Positions 39,787-49,988 of a stretch of 64,000 nt of DNA are shown piece after piece. Within the stretch, counting starts at the first letter, position 1. Each line of letters begins with the position of its first letter. Under the pieces are notes generated by a model. It saw only the letters and a program-made list of their open reading frames with translations. It was not told the DNA's origin and did not search any database. The position numbers were made by a program, and so were the translations under genes. Origin of the DNA: Caryophanales bacterium (GTDB lineage: Bacteria > Bacillota > Bacilli > Bacillales > Amphibacillaceae); contig JARIBO010000050.1 in NCBI GenBank assembly GCA_029257405.1, positions 62,001-126,000 on the forward strand, given 5' to 3'.

Positions 39787-40713
39787 ATGAAAGTTGCAGT
39801 TTTATATGGCGGTGTATCAGGAGAAAGAGATGTATCATTAGCTTCTGGTGAAGGAATTATACGCGCATTAAAGGCGAATCAACATGATGTCATTGCGATA
39901 GATTTTGATCCAAAAGATATGTCTCAAATTATTAATTTAGATGTAGACTTAGTATTTATTGGCTTGCATGGCAAACATGGTGAAGACGGTAAAATTCAAG
40001 GATTACTTGAAATGCTTAATATTCCATATGTGGGATCAGGTGTATTAGCCTCAGCGCTTGCAATGGATAAATCAAAAGCAAAACAAATTTTTGGTTTACA
40101 TGGTATACCAATAGCAAAAAGTAATGTTTATAGTGTAAAAGACGAGCAAAACTTAAATAAAGTAGAGCAATTAATCCAAGAAGAGTTTGAGATACCATTT
40201 GTAATTAAGCCTAATAGTGAAGGTTCAACTTTAGGTTTAACAATAATCAATGATGAAAAAGAAATTAAAGAAGCACTAATAAATGCGAGCAAAAGTGATG
40301 ATTATGCAATCGTTGAACAATTTATTGAAGGTATAGAACTAACTGTGCCAATTAAAGGAAAAATTGGAGAAGAAACAGCACTGCCGATTATTGAAATCAT
40401 TCCTAAAAATGAGTTATATGATTATGAATCAAAATATACTGAAGGTGGAAGCGAACATATTATTCCAGCACGAATATCTGAAGAAATGACATCTAAAATA
40501 AAAAGTTATGCCGTTAAAGCACATCAAGCCTTAGGGTGCGAAACTTATTCTCGAGCTGATTTTATTTTAACAAAAGAAAATATACCTTATATCCTTGAAG
40601 TTAATACATTACCAGGGATGACTTCTACAAGTCTATTTCCAGATGCAGCAAGGAATATTAATTTAACTTATGAAGAAATGATTGAAGAATTCGTAAATTT
40701 ATCGATTAAATAA
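39787..40713 (+). CDS. ddl: D-alanine-D-alanine ligase, short form
   Basis: ATP-grasp ligase making the D-Ala-D-Ala end of peptidoglycan precursors. 308 residues with LYGGVSGERDVS at the N-terminus, GEDGKIQG, YVGSGVLASALAMDK, and the C-terminal EVNTLPGMTSTSLFP (metal and D-Ala2 site). Staphylococcal and Bacillus Ddl are about 350 residues, so this is the DdlB-size class. I choose ATG 39787, eight bases after AAAGGA, over ATG 39778, which is inside that site. Its location before gudB is unusual. Confidence 0.92.
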   Translation: MKVAVLYGGVSGERDVSLASGEGIIRALKANQHDVIAIDFDPKDMSQIINLDVDLVFIGLHGKHGEDGKIQGLLEMLNIPYVGSGVLASALAMDKSKAKQIFGLHGIPIAKSNVYSVKDEQNLNKVEQLIQEEFEIPFVIKPNSEGSTLGLTIINDEKEIKEALINASKSDDYAIVEQFIEGIELTVPIKGKIGEETALPIIEIIPKNELYDYESKYTEGGSEHIIPARISEEMTSKIKSYAVKAHQALGCETYSRADFILTKENIPYILEVNTLPGMTSTSLFPDAARNINLTYEEMIEEFVNLSIK

Positions 40714-40759
40714 TCTAGATAAAACGCTTTAAACCTAATGGTAGCAATAATTTAAATCA

Positions 40760-40787
40760 TTGCATTAAAAATTCTAAAGTGTATAAT
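40760..40787 (+). promoter_or_regulatory. Promoter of gudB
   Basis: TTGCAT (40760-40765) and TATAAT (40782-40787) with a 16-base spacer, 55 bases before the gene. Confidence 0.6.
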
Positions 40788-40842
40788 TATTTGTAATTAA
40801 TAACTTTAATTAAGTCAGTAATAATCATAGGGGGCAAGGCTG

Positions 40843-42120
40843 ATGACAGCAAAAAGTGAAGCTCAAAATGTTGATGGAAAAGAAAATAAAAATGGATTAG
40901 AGTTAACTCGTTCAATTATAAAAGAAGCATTAGATAAACTGGGGTATCCAGAAGATGTATACGAACTTTTAAAAGATTCGTTAAGAATATTTACAGTGAG
41001 AATTCCAGTTCGTATGGATGACGGATCAATGAAATATTTTAAAGGATACCGTGCGCAGCATAATGATGCTGTTGGTCCAACTAAAGGTGGAGTTAGATTC
41101 CATCCAAATGTTTCTGAACTAGAAGTAAATGCACTAGCAATTTGGATGAGTTTAAAGGCAGGTATTGTTGATTTACCTTATGGGGGAGCAAAGGGTGGTA
41201 TTATTTGTGATCCTAGAGAAATGTCATTTAGAGAACTTGAAGCATTAAGCCGAGGTTATGTCAGAGCGGTTAATCAAATCATTGGACCACGTCAAGATAT
41301 ACTTGCGCCTGATACATATACAAACTCGCAAATTATGGCGTGGATGATGGATGAGTATAGTTATTTAAATAAAGAAGATAATCCAGGGTTTATTACCGGA
41401 AAACCAAATGTTCTAGGTGGATCTCTTGGAAGAGAATCAGCTACAGCTAAAGGTGTAACTATTTGTATTGAAGAAGCGGTTAAAATCCGTGACTTTGAAA
41501 TTGAAGGAGCAAAAGTAGTTATTCAAGGATTTGGTAATGCAGGTAGTTATTTAGCCAAATATCTTCATCAAGGTGGAGCAAAAATAGTTGGTATTTCAGA
41601 TGCTTATGGTGCGCTACATGATCCAGAAGGTTTGGATATTGATTATTTATTAGACCGAAGAGATAGTTTTGGAACTGTTACAACCTTATTTAAAAATACA
41701 CTTACAAATAATGAATTACTTGAAGTAGATTGTGATATTTTAGTTCCAGCAGCTGTTCAAAACCAAATTACAGAAGAAAATGCTAAAAAAATAAAAGCAA
41801 GTATTATTGTAGAAGCTGCGAGCAGTCCAACAACTATGGAAGCAACAAAAATATTAAATGATCGAGGTATTTTATTAGTTCCAGATATATTAGCATCATC
41901 TGGTGGCGTAGTCGTAACTTACTTTGAGTGGGTTCAAAACAATCAAGGTTATTACTGGTCAGAAAAGAAGGTCGAAGATAAATTAAGAGATATCATGACG
42001 AATGCTTTTACGACTATTTACAATACATCACAAACAAGAAAAGTAGATATGCGTTTGGCATCACACATGGTTGGTGTTCGTAAAATGGCAGAAGCTTCAC
42101 GTTATCGTGGATGGGTATAA
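40843..42120 (+). CDS. gudB: NAD-dependent glutamate dehydrogenase
   Basis: 425 residues, catabolic glutamate dehydrogenase linking glutamate to 2-oxoglutarate. GPTKGGVRFHPNV and LPYGGAKGGI hold the substrate and catalytic lysines; the Rossmann domain begins near GFGNAGSYLA. No insertion like the duplication that silences gudB in B. subtilis 168 is seen. The start follows AGGGGGCAAGGC-type sequence. The location between the recS cluster and ypdA matches Bacillus gudB. Confidence 0.95.
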   Translation: MTAKSEAQNVDGKENKNGLELTRSIIKEALDKLGYPEDVYELLKDSLRIFTVRIPVRMDDGSMKYFKGYRAQHNDAVGPTKGGVRFHPNVSELEVNALAIWMSLKAGIVDLPYGGAKGGIICDPREMSFRELEALSRGYVRAVNQIIGPRQDILAPDTYTNSQIMAWMMDEYSYLNKEDNPGFITGKPNVLGGSLGRESATAKGVTICIEEAVKIRDFEIEGAKVVIQGFGNAGSYLAKYLHQGGAKIVGISDAYGALHDPEGLDIDYLLDRRDSFGTVTTLFKNTLTNNELLEVDCDILVPAAVQNQITEENAKKIKASIIVEAASSPTTMEATKILNDRGILLVPDILASSGGVVVTYFEWVQNNQGYYWSEKKVEDKLRDIMTNAFTTIYNTSQTRKVDMRLASHMVGVRKMAEASRYRGWV

Positions 42121-42128
42121 AATAGAAC

Positions 42129-42160
42129 GCTCCTATTAAATTATTAGATAGGGGCATTTT
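42129..42160 (+). terminator. Probable terminator after gudB
   Basis: GCTCCTAT (42129-42136) pairs with ATAGGGGC (42148-42155, one G-U) around an 11-base loop, followed by ATTTTATTATTTT. Confidence 0.65.
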
Positions 42161-42187
42161 ATTATTTTAAAATAAAGGAAGATTTAA

Positions 42188-43177
42188 ATGATAGATGAAG
42201 ATGTAATTATTCTTGGATGTGGTCCTTGTGGTATGTCTGTTGCTTTGGAATTAAAAAAGTATCAGATTAATCCATTAATTATTGAAAAAGGAAATGTAGT
42301 TAATACAATTCATTCCTACCCTACACATCAAACTTTCTTTAGTTCAAGTGAAAAGTTAGAAATAGGCGATGTACCATTTATTTCAACAAGGCACAAACCT
42401 GTCCGTAATGAAGCACTAGCCTATTATAGAGAAGTAGCTAAAAGAAATAACTTAAGAATCAATGCATTTGAAACAGTTACAGAAGCAACTAAAGAAAATA
42501 ATGAGTTTATTGTGGAGACGACTAACCAATTTGGAAAAACAATTAAATATAAAACAAAACATCTTATTATAGCAACAGGCTATCATGATCAACCTAACTA
42601 TTTAAATATACCCGGGAGTGAACTCCCTCATGTTAATCACTACTTTAAAGAAGCTCATCCTTATTATAATCAAAAAGTAGTCGTTATAGGCGGGAGAAAT
42701 TCAGCTATTGATACTGCTCTAGAGTTATATCATGCACATGCTAAAGTAACCTTATTATATCGTGGTCCTGATTACTCTAAAAGTATTAAACCATGGATTT
42801 TACCAGAATTTGCTTCATTAGTTAAACATAATAAAGTAAAAGCAAGGTTTAATGCAGAAGTAATTGAAATCGATCAAGATAAAATAAGTTATGTAATTGA
42901 TAATGAGGTAATGCACGAACCAGCGGATTTTGTATTTGCAATGACAGGCTACCATCCACAAATTGAATTTTTACAAAGTTTAAATATTATTGTCGATTTA
43001 CATACTGGCCGTCCTAAATATAATGAAGATACCTACGAAACAAATATTAAAAATTTATATGTTGCTGGTGTAGTTATTTCAGGTTTTGATGGAAACGAAA
43101 CCTTTATTGAAAATGGCAGGTATCATGGCAAACATATAGCAAAAAACATCCATGCAAATGAAGAAATTGAGGGATAA
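42188..43177 (+). CDS. ypdA: Bacillithiol disulfide reductase YpdA
   Basis: FAD/NADPH enzyme of 329 residues; the family reduces bacillithiol disulfide and, with bacilliredoxins, maintains the low-molecular-weight thiol pool. Two dinucleotide motifs are visible: GCGPCGMS at the N-terminus and GGRNSAIDTALE in the middle, then a MTGYHP segment and VAGVV near the C-terminus. It lies after gudB as in Bacillus. Confidence 0.92.
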   Translation: MIDEDVIILGCGPCGMSVALELKKYQINPLIIEKGNVVNTIHSYPTHQTFFSSSEKLEIGDVPFISTRHKPVRNEALAYYREVAKRNNLRINAFETVTEATKENNEFIVETTNQFGKTIKYKTKHLIIATGYHDQPNYLNIPGSELPHVNHYFKEAHPYYNQKVVVIGGRNSAIDTALELYHAHAKVTLLYRGPDYSKSIKPWILPEFASLVKHNKVKARFNAEVIEIDQDKISYVIDNEVMHEPADFVFAMTGYHPQIEFLQSLNIIVDLHTGRPKYNEDTYETNIKNLYVAGVVISGFDGNETFIENGRYHGKHIAKNIHANEEIEG

Positions 43178-43182
43178 ATAAA

Positions 43183-43866
43183 GTGTCTAATAATGAAATA
43201 ATAAGAATCGCGATTGATGGACCCGCAGCTGCAGGAAAAAGTACAGTTGCTAAATTAATTGCAGATAAATTAAATTATGTGTATATTGATACAGGAGCAA
43301 TGTATAGAGCATTCACATTAAAAGTAATTGAACAAAACATCGAATTAAATGATGAAGAGCGAATCAAAGAATTATTAACTCATACTAAAGTAAGTTTTAA
43401 AGCAACCGATAATGGCCAAATTGTTTATTTAGATGATGTTGATGTAACAAAAAAAATTAGAACAGCTGAAGTATCACAATCTGTATCTCATCTAGCTCAA
43501 TTAGGGGAAGTCAGAAAAGACCTAGTTGTCAGACAAAAAAAATTAGCTGAAAATCACTCTGTAGTTATGGACGGTAGAGATATTGGAACAACCGTACTTC
43601 CAGATGCTGAAATTAAAGTGTTTTTAATCGCATCTGTTGATGAAAGAGCTGAGAGAAGACATGCAGAAAACTTAAAGAATGGCTTTTCATCTCATTTGGA
43701 AGAATTAAAAGAAGAAATTCGGGAGCGAGACACTCGTGATGAAACGCGAAAAGAATCGCCATTAGTTAAAGCTGAAGATGCTGTTTCTATTGATACAACA
43801 TCATTGGAAATTGAAGAAGTTGTTGAAGAAATCATAAAATTAGTTAATAATTATCAAAAAAAGTAA
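43183..43866 (+). CDS. cmk: Cytidylate kinase
   Basis: Phosphorylates CMP and dCMP. 227 residues with P-loop GPAAAGKST at 13-21, the YIDTGAMYRA nucleotide-binding segment and MDGRDIGT (substrate arginine/aspartate). GTG start, eight bases after GAGGGA; the gene follows ypdA by five bases, so both are likely on one transcript. Confidence 0.96.
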   Translation: MSNNEIIRIAIDGPAAAGKSTVAKLIADKLNYVYIDTGAMYRAFTLKVIEQNIELNDEERIKELLTHTKVSFKATDNGQIVYLDDVDVTKKIRTAEVSQSVSHLAQLGEVRKDLVVRQKKLAENHSVVMDGRDIGTTVLPDAEIKVFLIASVDERAERRHAENLKNGFSSHLEELKEEIRERDTRDETRKESPLVKAEDAVSIDTTSLEIEEVVEEIIKLVNNYQKK

Positions 43867-43970
43867 GATAAGTTTATAAGTAACACGATTTCATGTTATA
43901 CTAGAAGAAGTGAATAGATTTAATGGATAAGTAATTTAAATCTTAATTAGTTGTAGGAGGAGTTATATAT

Positions 43971-45092
43971 ATGGTAGATACAAATAAAGAATTTAATGTT
44001 GACGATATTGTTAAAGGTAAAGTAGTAAGTATTGAAGAAAAGCAGGTTCTTGTAGATATTGGTTTTAAAACAGAAGGTATTATACCAATTAGTGAGTTAT
44101 CACACTTACACATTGAAACACCAAATGAAGTTGTTGAAGTTGATCAAGAACTTACATTAAAAGTTAGTAAAGTAGAAGAAGATGAAATTATTTTATCGAA
44201 AAAAGCAGTTGATACTGAAAAAACGTGGGAAGACTTAACAGAGAAATACGAAAATGGAGAAATCTTTGAAACAGAAGTAAAAGAAGTTGTTAAAGGCGGT
44301 TTAGTAGTTGATGTTGGCTTAAGAGGATTTATTCCAGCTTCACTTGTTGAAATGCATTTCGTAGAAGATTTTTCTGATTATCTTAACAAAAAATTATCTG
44401 TTAAAATTGTTGATTTAGATCAAGAACAAAACAGATTAATCTTATCGCATCGTGCAGTTTTAGAGCTTGAAGCGGGTAAAGATAAAAAAACATTACTTGA
44501 ATCGTTAGAAAGAGGCCAAGTAATTGATGGTACAGTTCAGAGAATTACAGACTTTGGTGCTTTTGTAGACATTGGTGGAGTAGATGGACTTGTTCATATT
44601 TCAGAATTAGCTCACTCACATGTAGATAAAGTAACTGACGTTGTATCTGAAGGCGAAACAATCAAAGTTGAAATTTTATCAGTAGATCCTGAAAAAGAAA
44701 GAATTTCACTTTCGCATAAGAGTACACTTGCAGGTCCATGGGAAAATATTGCTGATCGAATCGAAGAAGGTTCTACAGTAGAAGCTACAGTGAGAAGATT
44801 AGTAGATTTTGGTGCATTTTTAGAAATCGAAAAAGGCGTAGAAGGTCTTGTTCATATTTCAGAAATTGCTGATCGTCATATCGAAACTCCACAAGAAGAA
44901 TTAGCTGTAGGCCAAAAAGTAGAAGTAAAAGTATTGAGTGTTAATGAAAAAGATCAAAGAATTTCACTTAGTATTAAAGCTATTGCCCAAGATGCAGAAC
45001 AAAAAGATATCTTAAACTATCAAAAAGAAGAAGATAGTTCTGGTTTCCAGATCGGTGACCTAATCGGTGATCAGCTAGATAAATATAAATAA
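43971..45092 (+). CDS. rpsA: S1 domain protein, ribosomal protein S1 homologue (YpfD)
   Basis: 373 residues with four S1 RNA-binding repeats, about 10-75, 92-157, 178-247 and 264-335; the last two share the GAFV/LEI...GLVHISE pattern. Full S1 of Gram-negatives has six repeats; four is normal for bacilli, where the protein is not a stable ribosome component. Located between cmk and der as in Bacillus. The start follows TAGGAGGAG. Confidence 0.94.
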   Translation: MVDTNKEFNVDDIVKGKVVSIEEKQVLVDIGFKTEGIIPISELSHLHIETPNEVVEVDQELTLKVSKVEEDEIILSKKAVDTEKTWEDLTEKYENGEIFETEVKEVVKGGLVVDVGLRGFIPASLVEMHFVEDFSDYLNKKLSVKIVDLDQEQNRLILSHRAVLELEAGKDKKTLLESLERGQVIDGTVQRITDFGAFVDIGGVDGLVHISELAHSHVDKVTDVVSEGETIKVEILSVDPEKERISLSHKSTLAGPWENIADRIEEGSTVEATVRRLVDFGAFLEIEKGVEGLVHISEIADRHIETPQEELAVGQKVEVKVLSVNEKDQRISLSIKAIAQDAEQKDILNYQKEEDSSGFQIGDLIGDQLDKYK

Positions 45093-45099
45093 AATTATA

Positions 45100-45140
45100 T
45101 TAAAAAAAGCTTTTCCCTTGAAAAGGAAAAGCTTTTTTAA
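45100..45140 (+). terminator. Terminator after the S1 protein gene
   Basis: TTAAAAAAAGCTTTTCC (45100-45116) pairs with GGAAAAGCTTTTTTAA (45125-45140), one unpaired A. Confidence 0.88.
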
Positions 45141-45230
45141 TATTTAAATATAAAATTAAAATTGTAGATAGGTATTATGTTTGGTAAAATGTACATAAAG
45201 TAAATTACAATAGAAAAGGGTGCACCTTTG

Positions 45231-46541
45231 ATGAAAAAAGCAACAGTAGCAATAGTAGGAAGACCGAACGTGGGTAAATCTACAATCTTTAACAGATTAG
45301 TAGGTGAACGTATTTCAATAGTTGAAGATAAACCAGGTGTTACAAGAGACCGCATTTATGCAGAAGCTGAGTGGCTAACTCAAAAATATAATTTAATTGA
45401 TACAGGTGGTATTGAAATAACTGATGAACCACTACTAACAAAAATTAGAAATCAAGCTGAAATAGCAATTGAAGAAGCGGATGTTATTATCTTTTTAGTT
45501 AATGCGCGAGATGGAATTACAGGCTCAGATGAAGAAGTAGCTAATTTACTTTATAGATCAAAAAAACCTGTCGTTCTTGCAGTTAATAAAGTAGATAATC
45601 CTGAAGTAAGAGAATTAATCTATGAATTTTATTCATTAGGTTTTGGCGAACCTTATCCAATATCTGGTACACATGGAATTGGTATCGGAGATTTATTAGA
45701 TGAAGTTGTTACTCACTTTCCTAAAGATTTAGATTCCGAAAAAGATGAAGATACAATTTACTTTAGTTTAATTGGTCGACCTAATGTTGGTAAGTCTTCA
45801 TTAGTTAACACAATCTTAAATGAAGAACGTGTTATTGTTAGTGATGTAGAAGGAACCACAAGAGATGCAGTCGATACGCCTTTTAACAAAGATGATCAAG
45901 ATTTTGTTATTATTGATACGGCAGGAATTAGAAAACGTGGGAAAGTCTATGAATCGACAGAAAAATATAGTGTATTAAGAGCATTAAAAGCAATAGACAG
46001 ATCAGACGTCGTACTTGTTCTAATTGATGCTGAAACAGGTATTAGAGAACAAGATAAAAAAATTGCTGGATACGCACACGAAGCTGGTCGGGCAATTGTT
46101 CTAGTTGTGAATAAATGGGATACAGTTGATATTAAAGAAAAATCAATGAAGGAATTTGAAGAAGATATGAGAAATGAATTCCAATACCTTGATTATGCTC
46201 CGATTGTATTTTTATCAGCTAAAACCAAAAAACGTGTTCAACGACTCATTCCAGTTATTAAATTAGTGAGTGAAAGTCATACGAAACGAATTGCTACCAA
46301 CGTGTTAAATGATGTTATCATGGACGCACTTGCAATAAATCCTACACCAACGATTAAAGGTAGAAAATTAAAAGTGTTGTATACTACACAAGTTGCAGTT
46401 CAGCCTCCAAGTTTTGTTGTGTTTGTTAACGAGCCTGAATTAATGCATTTTTCATATAAACGCTTTTTAGAAAATCAACTTCGAGCTGCATTTGGATTTA
46501 AAGGAACACCTATTCATATAATTGCAAGAAAAAGAAGTTAA
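45231..46541 (+). CDS. der: Ribosome biogenesis GTPase Der (EngA)
   Basis: Essential 50S assembly factor with two GTPase domains in tandem: GRPNVGKS at 10-17 and again from G182; each is followed by DxxG (DTGG, DTAG) and NKxD (NKVD, NKWD). The C-terminal KH-like domain spans about 350-436. I use ATG 45231, giving the same N-terminal length as B. subtilis Der; TTG 45228 directly before it has slightly better spacing from AAGGG. Confidence 0.96.
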   Translation: MKKATVAIVGRPNVGKSTIFNRLVGERISIVEDKPGVTRDRIYAEAEWLTQKYNLIDTGGIEITDEPLLTKIRNQAEIAIEEADVIIFLVNARDGITGSDEEVANLLYRSKKPVVLAVNKVDNPEVRELIYEFYSLGFGEPYPISGTHGIGIGDLLDEVVTHFPKDLDSEKDEDTIYFSLIGRPNVGKSSLVNTILNEERVIVSDVEGTTRDAVDTPFNKDDQDFVIIDTAGIRKRGKVYESTEKYSVLRALKAIDRSDVVLVLIDAETGIREQDKKIAGYAHEAGRAIVLVVNKWDTVDIKEKSMKEFEEDMRNEFQYLDYAPIVFLSAKTKKRVQRLIPVIKLVSESHTKRIATNVLNDVIMDALAINPTPTIKGRKLKVLYTTQVAVQPPSFVVFVNEPELMHFSYKRFLENQLRAAFGFKGTPIHIIARKRS

Positions 46542-46555
46542 GAGGAGTGAAGGTT

Positions 46556-47578
46556 TTGTCGAAAATAGTTGTATTAGGTGCTGGGAGTTGGGGAACAGCA
46601 TTAAGTATTGTTTTAGCAGATAATAATCATGAAGTAAGATTATGGTCGCATAAAGAACAACAAGTTAACACAATTAATCAAACTCATAAAAATGAAAAGT
46701 ATTTAAATATAGAATTACCTAAAAACGTAATTGCTTATTCAGATTTAGAAACTGCTATTTCAGGAGCTGAAGCTATCGTAATGGTTGTACCATCTTCAGC
46801 AATTCGTGAAGTGTCTAAAAAAATTAATCCGTATATAAATAAAGAATTATTAGTCATTCATGCTACAAAAGGAATTGAACCTGAAAGTTCTAAACGCGTA
46901 TCACAAATTATGAGTGAAGAACTCAGCTCAATTAATTCTGATGATATTGTTGTGCTGTCGGGTCCTAGTCACGCAGAAGAAGTGGGATTAAGAATGCCAA
47001 CCACAGTAACTGTTGCGAGTAGTAACATTAAACAAGCTGAAAAAGCACAACATTTATTCTTTAATGAATCATTTAGAGTTTACACAAGTGATGATGTAAT
47101 TGGTGTAGAACTAGGTGGTGCATTAAAAAACATTATTGCACTTGGAGCTGGAATGTCAGACGGTTTAAATTTTGGAGATAACGCAAAGGCTGCATTAATT
47201 ACGCGCGGATTAGCTGAAATTACACGTTTAGGAGTTAGTTTAGGAGCTAACCCACTCTCATTTTTAGGTTTATCAGGTGTAGGAGATTTAATTGTTACAT
47301 CAACAAGTAAACATAGCCGTAATTGGCGCGCTGGTAATTTAATTGGAAAAGGTCATTCACTTGATTCAGTATTAGATGAAATGGGTATGGTAGTTGAGGG
47401 AGTTAGAACAACAAAAGCTGCGTATTTATTTTCAATTCAACAAAATGTTGAGATGCCTATTACCCATGCTTTATATGAAATATTATATAATAATGCTGAT
47501 CCAAAAGAAATCGTTGAACAATTGATGACGCGAGCGAAAAAAGACGAGTTAGATAGTTACAAAAATAATAACGAATAA
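46556..47578 (+). CDS. gpsA: NAD(P)-dependent glycerol-3-phosphate dehydrogenase
   Basis: Makes sn-glycerol 3-phosphate for membrane lipids from DHAP. 340 residues with GAGSWGTA at 8-15, HATKGIE, LSGPSHAEE and GGALKNIIALGAG with the catalytic lysine. I choose TTG 46556, eight bases after GAGGAG; GTG 46547 lies inside that site. It opposes GlpD (34.5 kb), which consumes the same metabolite. Confidence 0.96.
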   Translation: MSKIVVLGAGSWGTALSIVLADNNHEVRLWSHKEQQVNTINQTHKNEKYLNIELPKNVIAYSDLETAISGAEAIVMVVPSSAIREVSKKINPYINKELLVIHATKGIEPESSKRVSQIMSEELSSINSDDIVVLSGPSHAEEVGLRMPTTVTVASSNIKQAEKAQHLFFNESFRVYTSDDVIGVELGGALKNIIALGAGMSDGLNFGDNAKAALITRGLAEITRLGVSLGANPLSFLGLSGVGDLIVTSTSKHSRNWRAGNLIGKGHSLDSVLDEMGMVVEGVRTTKAAYLFSIQQNVEMPITHALYEILYNNADPKEIVEQLMTRAKKDELDSYKNNNE

Positions 47579-47604
47579 TTTTTATTATATTTGGGAGTGG
47601 TTCA

Positions 47605-47802
47605 ATGTCTGCAGCAGAGATTAAAGAAATTATTTCTTTTGTTGGAATAGGATTACTTATTTTAGCATTAGTGTTAATTACTTTAAGTAGAAATAAATTA
47701 AAAGGAATTTTAAGTGGTATTGTTTCTTTTATAGCATATGTGTGCTTAATTGTTGGCGCATTAATTGTTTTCTATGTAGTAATTAGTGGACCGACTGGAT
47801 AA
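47605..47802 (+). CDS. DUF2768 family small membrane protein (YphE-like)
   Basis: 65 residues with two hydrophobic helices (about 9-27 and 35-59) joined by a short basic loop (RNKLKG). Bacilli carry a protein of this size and pattern directly after gpsA. No function is known to me. Start ATG after GGGAG. It is followed so closely by the lipoprotein gene that they are probably cotranscribed. Confidence 0.8.
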   Translation: MSAAEIKEIISFVGIGLLILALVLITLSRNKLKGILSGIVSFIAYVCLIVGALIVFYVVISGPTG

Positions 47803-47818
47803 GGAGCGATTATTAAAG

Positions 47819-48544
47819 ATGCCAAGAATTATACTGAAAAAAACATTGTCATTGTTAGTACTTGTAACACTATTATCAGGTTGTATGTTTCCAAACGAGG
47901 AATTAAGTAAAAACAAAATTCCAAATGAAGATCAATTATTAATAGTTCAAGAAGCAGTTAACGCTTTTGTTGAAGATTCAGGAGGATTACTACCAATCAA
48001 AACAAAAGATGCAGATGTGGATATTTATGAAAAATATTTAATTGATTTCACAATTTTAAAAGAGAGAAATTTTTTATCAGAAATTCCAGGTAATGCTTAT
48101 GAAAATGGAGGTATTTACTTATATACCTTAGTCAATCCTGAAGATAATCCAGAAGTTAAATTAATTGATTTACAATTATCTGAAAAAATCAGAGAAATTA
48201 ACGTGAAGCTCGATATTTATCGGTCAAAAAATCTTTATCCACCATATGGTGAAGAAGTTGAATCTGGTTTATTTAAAATTAATTATGAAAAATTGAAGTT
48301 TAAAAAGAGTCAGTTTGTTAAGAGTCCTTATACGCAAAATAATTTACCTATTTTAATGAATACCAAAGGAGAACTTTTTATTGATTACCGTAGTGATTTA
48401 TTAAGTATAATGGAAGAAAATGATTATGAATTTGAGGAAGATGAAGATATTAGATATATATATCATGAACAATCACCTTTTGTACCAATTTATTCATTAC
48501 CTTATAAAGAAAAAAATAATGAACCATTTTTTAATCTTGAATAA
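47819..48544 (+). CDS. Lipoprotein, YphF-like, unknown function
   Basis: 241 residues with a clear lipoprotein signal: basic start, hydrophobic core and LSGC at 19-22, so C22 would be lipidated on the outer face. The rest is charged with no recognised domain; it ends in an acidic and aromatic tail. I place the start at ATG 47819, 12 bases after AAGGAG, a long spacing. In Bacillus a protein in this position (yphF) lies before spoIVA, which is absent here. Confidence 0.78.
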   Translation: MPRIILKKTLSLLVLVTLLSGCMFPNEELSKNKIPNEDQLLIVQEAVNAFVEDSGGLLPIKTKDADVDIYEKYLIDFTILKERNFLSEIPGNAYENGGIYLYTLVNPEDNPEVKLIDLQLSEKIREINVKLDIYRSKNLYPPYGEEVESGLFKINYEKLKFKKSQFVKSPYTQNNLPILMNTKGELFIDYRSDLLSIMEENDYEFEEDEDIRYIYHEQSPFVPIYSLPYKEKNNEPFFNLE

Positions 48545-48704
48545 TTAATCTAGAGTGATAAAGTGACGGTAAATCATATGATATAAGTGCTTTTTTAAGG
48601 AAAAATACAATTAATTAAACTTTTTTTGAAAAATATTGCTTATTATGTTGAAATTTAACTGAAAGTCGTATAGTATAGGGCTTATCATCATTGAAATACA
48701 TTTC

Positions 48705-48733
48705 TTGATGTTGAAAAAAACATTTAATATAAT
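48705..48733 (+). promoter_or_regulatory. Promoter of hup
   Basis: TTGATG (48705-48710) and TATAAT (48728-48733) with a 17-base spacer, 45 bases before the start codon. The rest of the 233-base gap (48545-48777) shows no gene. Confidence 0.6.
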
Positions 48734-48777
48734 TTGTTTTAAAACGAATTGTATAATTAAAGAGGAGGTGAATATTC

Positions 48778-49053
48778 ATGAATAAAACAGAATTGGTAAG
48801 TGCTGTAGCTGAAAGCAGTGAACTTTCGAAAAAAGACGCTGGTAAAGCAGTAGATGCAGTATTCCAAACTATCATGGATACACTAGGTGAAGGTGAAAGA
48901 GTACAAATTATTGGATTCGGTAACTTTGAGGTACGTGATCGTGCTGCTCGTAAAGGACGTAATCCACAAACTGGTGAAGAAATTCAAATTCCAGCAAGTA
49001 AAGTTCCAGCATTTAAAGCTGGTAAAGCTCTAAGAGATTCAGTTAGAAAATAA
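48778..49053 (+). CDS. hup: DNA-binding protein HU
   Basis: 91-residue histone-like protein that bends and compacts DNA. The dimer core (1-50), [11 protein letters not shown], and the DNA-clasping arm [12 protein letters not shown] with its tip proline are all intact. The start follows GAGGAGGTGA, a strong site fitting an abundant protein. spoIVA precedes and folE/mtrB follow hbs in Bacillus; none is here. Confidence 0.98.
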   Translation: MNKTELVSAVAESSELSKKDAGKAVDAVFQTIMDTLGEGERVQIIGFGNFEVRDRAARKGRNPQTGEEIQIPASKVPAFKAGKALRDSVRK

Positions 49054-49067
49054 ATATACATAGAGCT

Positions 49068-49097
49068 AAAAGGGTGCGTTTATAACGTGCCCTTTTT
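49068..49097 (+). terminator. Terminator after hup
   Basis: AAAAGGGTGCGTT pairs with AACGTGCCCTTTT (G-U allowed) around TAT, then T residues. Confidence 0.85.
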
Positions 49098-49223
49098 TAC
49101 TTATGTAAAACAAAAGATGTTTTTTTAGATACTTTTAAATAAGTGAGTATCCTAAAGGGTATTCAAAGAAAAATTATGCTATACTGATTGTAAAAGAATG
49201 ACGAAAGGATGTAGGTGGTTAAC

Positions 49224-49985
49224 GTGTATTCTATAAACTTAGAATTAGCTGATTTAAAAGAAAAAATCAGTGAAAAAACAACACATTCATTTGTGAAAAA
49301 TCAGATTGATAAACCTATCATCGACCTTGATAAACTATTTATACTAAATGAACTCTATCAAAATACATCTATGTCTCGCAGTCAGAAACAAGATTATATT
49401 GTAATTATTATGTTAATTGAAATCGCCTTGAAAACTCATGATTTAGTAAATGGCAATAATTATAGTAAAGAAACTGATAAACAATTAACCGTACTTGTTG
49501 GAGATTATTATAGTGGTATGTATTATTATCTACTTTCTGAACTTGAAAATGTTAAAATGATTAAAGTTTTAGCAGCAAGTATAAAAAAAATTAATGAAGA
49601 AAAAATGAATTTACATTATAATGATAAAAAATCAGAAGAAGATTTTTACGAAGCACTTCTAATTAGTGAAACTCATCTATTTACTGAAGTAGCTAAATTT
49701 AACTGTGAATATGAAGCCATTGACATGATTAAAAGTTTTTTAATGTTAAATCGATTAAAAAAAGAACAGTTGAATCAAGCTTCAATTGTATATGACTATT
49801 ATAAAAAAAATGAACTAATCCTAACTGATTATGCTATAAATGAAAGAATCCAAATAAAAATTAATGAATTAAAAAAAGAATTAGATTCAAGTGTTGAAAA
49901 TTTATCTAGCAATTATTCTAATTATATCTATAAAAATACACTAGATTCTATTCAAACGAATATTTCACAAGCGAAAGAAGGCTAA
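49224..49985 (+). CDS. hepS: Heptaprenyl diphosphate synthase component 1
   Basis: 253-residue helical protein with weak family conservation. Its place directly before menG and hepT identifies it as the small subunit of the two-part synthase that makes the C35 side chain of menaquinone-7. GTG 49224 lies six bases after GTAGGTG; GTG 49215 is an alternative. Sequence alone would give only a moderate call; the context is what makes it firm. Confidence 0.82.
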   Translation: MYSINLELADLKEKISEKTTHSFVKNQIDKPIIDLDKLFILNELYQNTSMSRSQKQDYIVIIMLIEIALKTHDLVNGNNYSKETDKQLTVLVGDYYSGMYYYLLSELENVKMIKVLAASIKKINEEKMNLHYNDKKSEEDFYEALLISETHLFTEVAKFNCEYEAIDMIKSFLMLNRLKKEQLNQASIVYDYYKKNELILTDYAINERIQIKINELKKELDSSVENLSSNYSNYIYKNTLDSIQTNISQAKEG

Positions 49986-49988
49986 AAA

